A stretch of DNA of 5,977 bases from Methanobrevibacter sp. (lineage in GTDB: Archaea > Methanobacteriota > Methanobacteria > Methanobacteriales > Methanobacteriaceae): the NCBI GenBank assembly GCA_017652345.1, contig JAGCBE010000067.1:1-5977 (forward strand), written 5' to 3'. Shown here piece by piece: positions 5,277-5,977 of this stretch (its first letter is position 1; the number at the start of each line of letters is the position of its first letter). Below the pieces are notes generated by a model. That model was not told where the DNA came from and made no database searches. It saw only the letters and a program-made list of their open reading frames with translations. Both the position numbers and the translations under genes were made by a program.

Positions 5277-5810
5277 TTAAGCGTAGAAACTTTCGTAAAC
5301 CTCTTGACCATCATACTTGAAAAGGCTATGGCCATGCCATCCGTTTATATATGCTTCTCCGTTTGCCCATTTTGGAAATTGAATCCTTTTTATTTCTCCG
5401 ACTTCATTATTTTTAACAAATATTGAATTTTTTAATATTTCATATTTTTTGGTGTTATATTTTGCATCTTTAGCCATTCCGTTACTATACCAATTTTCAG
5501 AAGTTGTTTCAAGTCTCACTTCTTGGATAATTATTGATGATGCCCCCTTTAATTCTTTAATTCTGAAGAAATCGTAATTAGTTTGATCATATCCCCAACA
5601 CATAGCCAATACATCCCCAACTTTGAAATTATGATTTCTTTTTATTTCTTTTGTTTCTGTTGGTTTTGTTTTTTCTTTTGTTTGGCCTTTTAATAATTTT
5701 TTAATTAAAATTGAAGCCTGGCGAATGTCTAGCTTTTTTAATTCCTCTTGATCTTGTGATGGATCTAATTTCAAAATGAAATTTGTTTGTTTAATTGTGA
5801 TTGCGTTCAT
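5277..5810 (-). CDS. Hypothetical protein with WGYDQTN-type domain, 177 aa
   Basis: Two parts are visible. Residues about 3-42 (ITIKQTNFILKL, then LDIRQASILIKKLL) resemble the short helical repeat found in many phage and plasmid proteins, with a T-x-x-Q start and an AS-x-x-I-x-x-L end (DUF3072-like). A charged linker of lysine and threonine (41-60) leads to a beta-rich domain from about 62, holding VGDVLAMCWGYDQTNYDFF at 64-82. I recall this WGYDQTN-DFY pattern from uncharacterised proteins of mobile elements in Bacillota; no biochemical role is known to me. It is the first gene after the promoter and cre-like sites, hence probably made early. The ribosome binding site is a weak purine run (AAGAGAG). 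It may take part in replication or DNA handling, judged from its neighbours only. Confidence 0.7.
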   Translation of the reverse strand: MNAITIKQTNFILKLDPSQDQEELKKLDIRQASILIKKLLKGQTKEKTKPTETKEIKRNHNFKVGDVLAMCWGYDQTNYDFFRIKELKGASSIIIQEVRLETTSENWYSNGMAKDAKYNTKKYEILKNSIFVKNNEVGEIKRIQFPKWANGEAYINGWHGHSLFKYDGQEVYESFYA

Positions 5811-5828
5811 ATTCTTTTTCTCTCTTTC

Positions 5829-5847
5829 TGTCTTATCTCTAAAGACA
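5829..5847 (-). promoter_or_regulatory. Hairpin at the 5' end of the operon transcript
   Basis: TGTCTT and AAGACA form a six-base inverted repeat around a 7-nt loop. It falls at the predicted transcription start (about 5846), so the mRNA would begin with or within this hairpin. This could protect the transcript. It could also be a small operator. Confidence 0.35.
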
Positions 5848-5852
5848 ATATT

Positions 5853-5881
5853 ATTATATCACAATTCAAGAGTTTTGATTA
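5853..5881 (-). promoter_or_regulatory. Extended -10 promoter for the replication and packaging operon
   Basis: TGATATAAT at 5861-5853 is a perfect extended -10 element (TG, one base, TATAAT). The -35 region at the usual distance (5876-5881, TAATCA) is poor, which is common for extended -10 promoters or activated ones. The predicted start is near 5846, giving a leader of about 36 nt to the ATG at 5810. No other convincing promoter is seen before 1020, so this one probably drives all genes from 5810 down to 1023. Confidence 0.6.
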
Positions 5882-5882
5882 G

Positions 5883-5920
5883 AGAAAGCGTTTTCATTAT
5901 TTTCTTTGTAAGCGTTTTCA
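5883..5920 (-). promoter_or_regulatory. Two tandem cre-like operators (CcpA or LacI-family type)
   Basis: TGAAAACGCTTACA (5920-5907) and TGAAAACGCTTTCT (5896-5883) match the CcpA catabolite operator consensus TGWAANCGNTNWCA in all and all but one position. They form a 24-bp direct repeat whose identical core of 17 bases is at 5886-5902 and 5910-5926. Their centres lie about 43 and 67 bases upstream of the predicted start, just beyond the -35 region, and their spacing is near two helical turns (about 2.3). That position is compatible with activation or with blocking. The sites could tie phage gene expression to host sugar supply, or serve a LacI-family repressor of the phage itself. Confidence 0.5.
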
Positions 5921-5977
5921 TTATTTGTTGTTGAGTCATTCAGGTGAACAACTATGTATAATTACTCCCACTATGTG

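Noticed and set aside
270..5426. Several plus-strand open frames (270-563, 628-839, 1111-1323, 3860-4042, 4229-4432, 4923-5108, 5127-5426)
   Set aside because: They mirror well-supported minus-strand genes, have no convincing ribosome binding sites and encode low-complexity hydrophobic or serine-rich products typical of antisense frames.
5859..5939. A 26-codon minus-strand frame (MTQQQIMKTL...) covering the cre-like repeats, with an ATGA overlap to a frame open to the window edge
   Set aside because: There is no ribosome binding site before its ATG, its stop lies within the extended -10 element, and the repeated MKTL is simply the translation of a 24-bp operator repeat. It is kept only as a caution for the operator reading.
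1..5977. CRISPR arrays, tRNA genes, insertion sequences
   Set aside because: No regularly spaced repeats with unique spacers, no cloverleaf with a T-arm signature, and no transposase motif were seen on either strand.

Overview
The window is a compact, almost fully coding stretch of a small tailed bacteriophage (or an integrated relative) of the phi29 type. Every convincing gene is on the minus strand, so transcription runs from right (5977) to left (1). The DNA is AT-rich, start codons are preceded by strong AGGAGG-type ribosome binding sites, and the right end carries two 14-bp sites matching the CcpA catabolite operator (cre) consensus. Together these suggest a low-GC Bacillota host. This is inference from composition and motifs; no host marker gene is present.

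Layout in the direction of transcription. (1) 5811-5977: a leader with an extended -10 promoter, two cre-like repeats 24 bp apart and a hairpin at the predicted transcript start. (2) 4007-5810: a 177-aa protein with a WGYDQTN-type domain, an 86-aa unknown and a very short family B DNA polymerase palm protein. (3) 2757-4017: 160-aa and 79-aa unknowns, then a 181-aa basic, helical protein that is a candidate terminal (DNA-priming) protein. (4) 1717-2757: a DNA-packaging ATPase like phi29 gp16, with Walker A and B motifs. (5) 1585-1714: a non-coding interval that folds into a closed, branched RNA. Its layout matches the phi29 packaging RNA (pRNA), and it starts directly after the ATPase stop codon. 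(6) 1023-1570: three small genes (44, 21 and 115 aa), the 21-aa one being a bare transmembrane helix. (7) 892-1020: a second promoter and a structured leader. (8) 383-892: a scaffold-like protein. (9) 1-383: the start of the probable major capsid protein, cut by the window edge.

How the parts fit: the rightmost genes look like a replication module (polymerase and candidate terminal protein). It runs straight into the packaging motor (ATPase plus candidate pRNA) and then into the prohead module (scaffold and capsid), which has its own promoter. Most genes touch or overlap (TAATG junctions or 11-nt overlaps), so translational coupling is likely. The two most notable points are the candidate pRNA and the polymerase, which is far shorter than phi29 polymerase and shows neither exonuclease motifs nor room for the TPR1 insertion.
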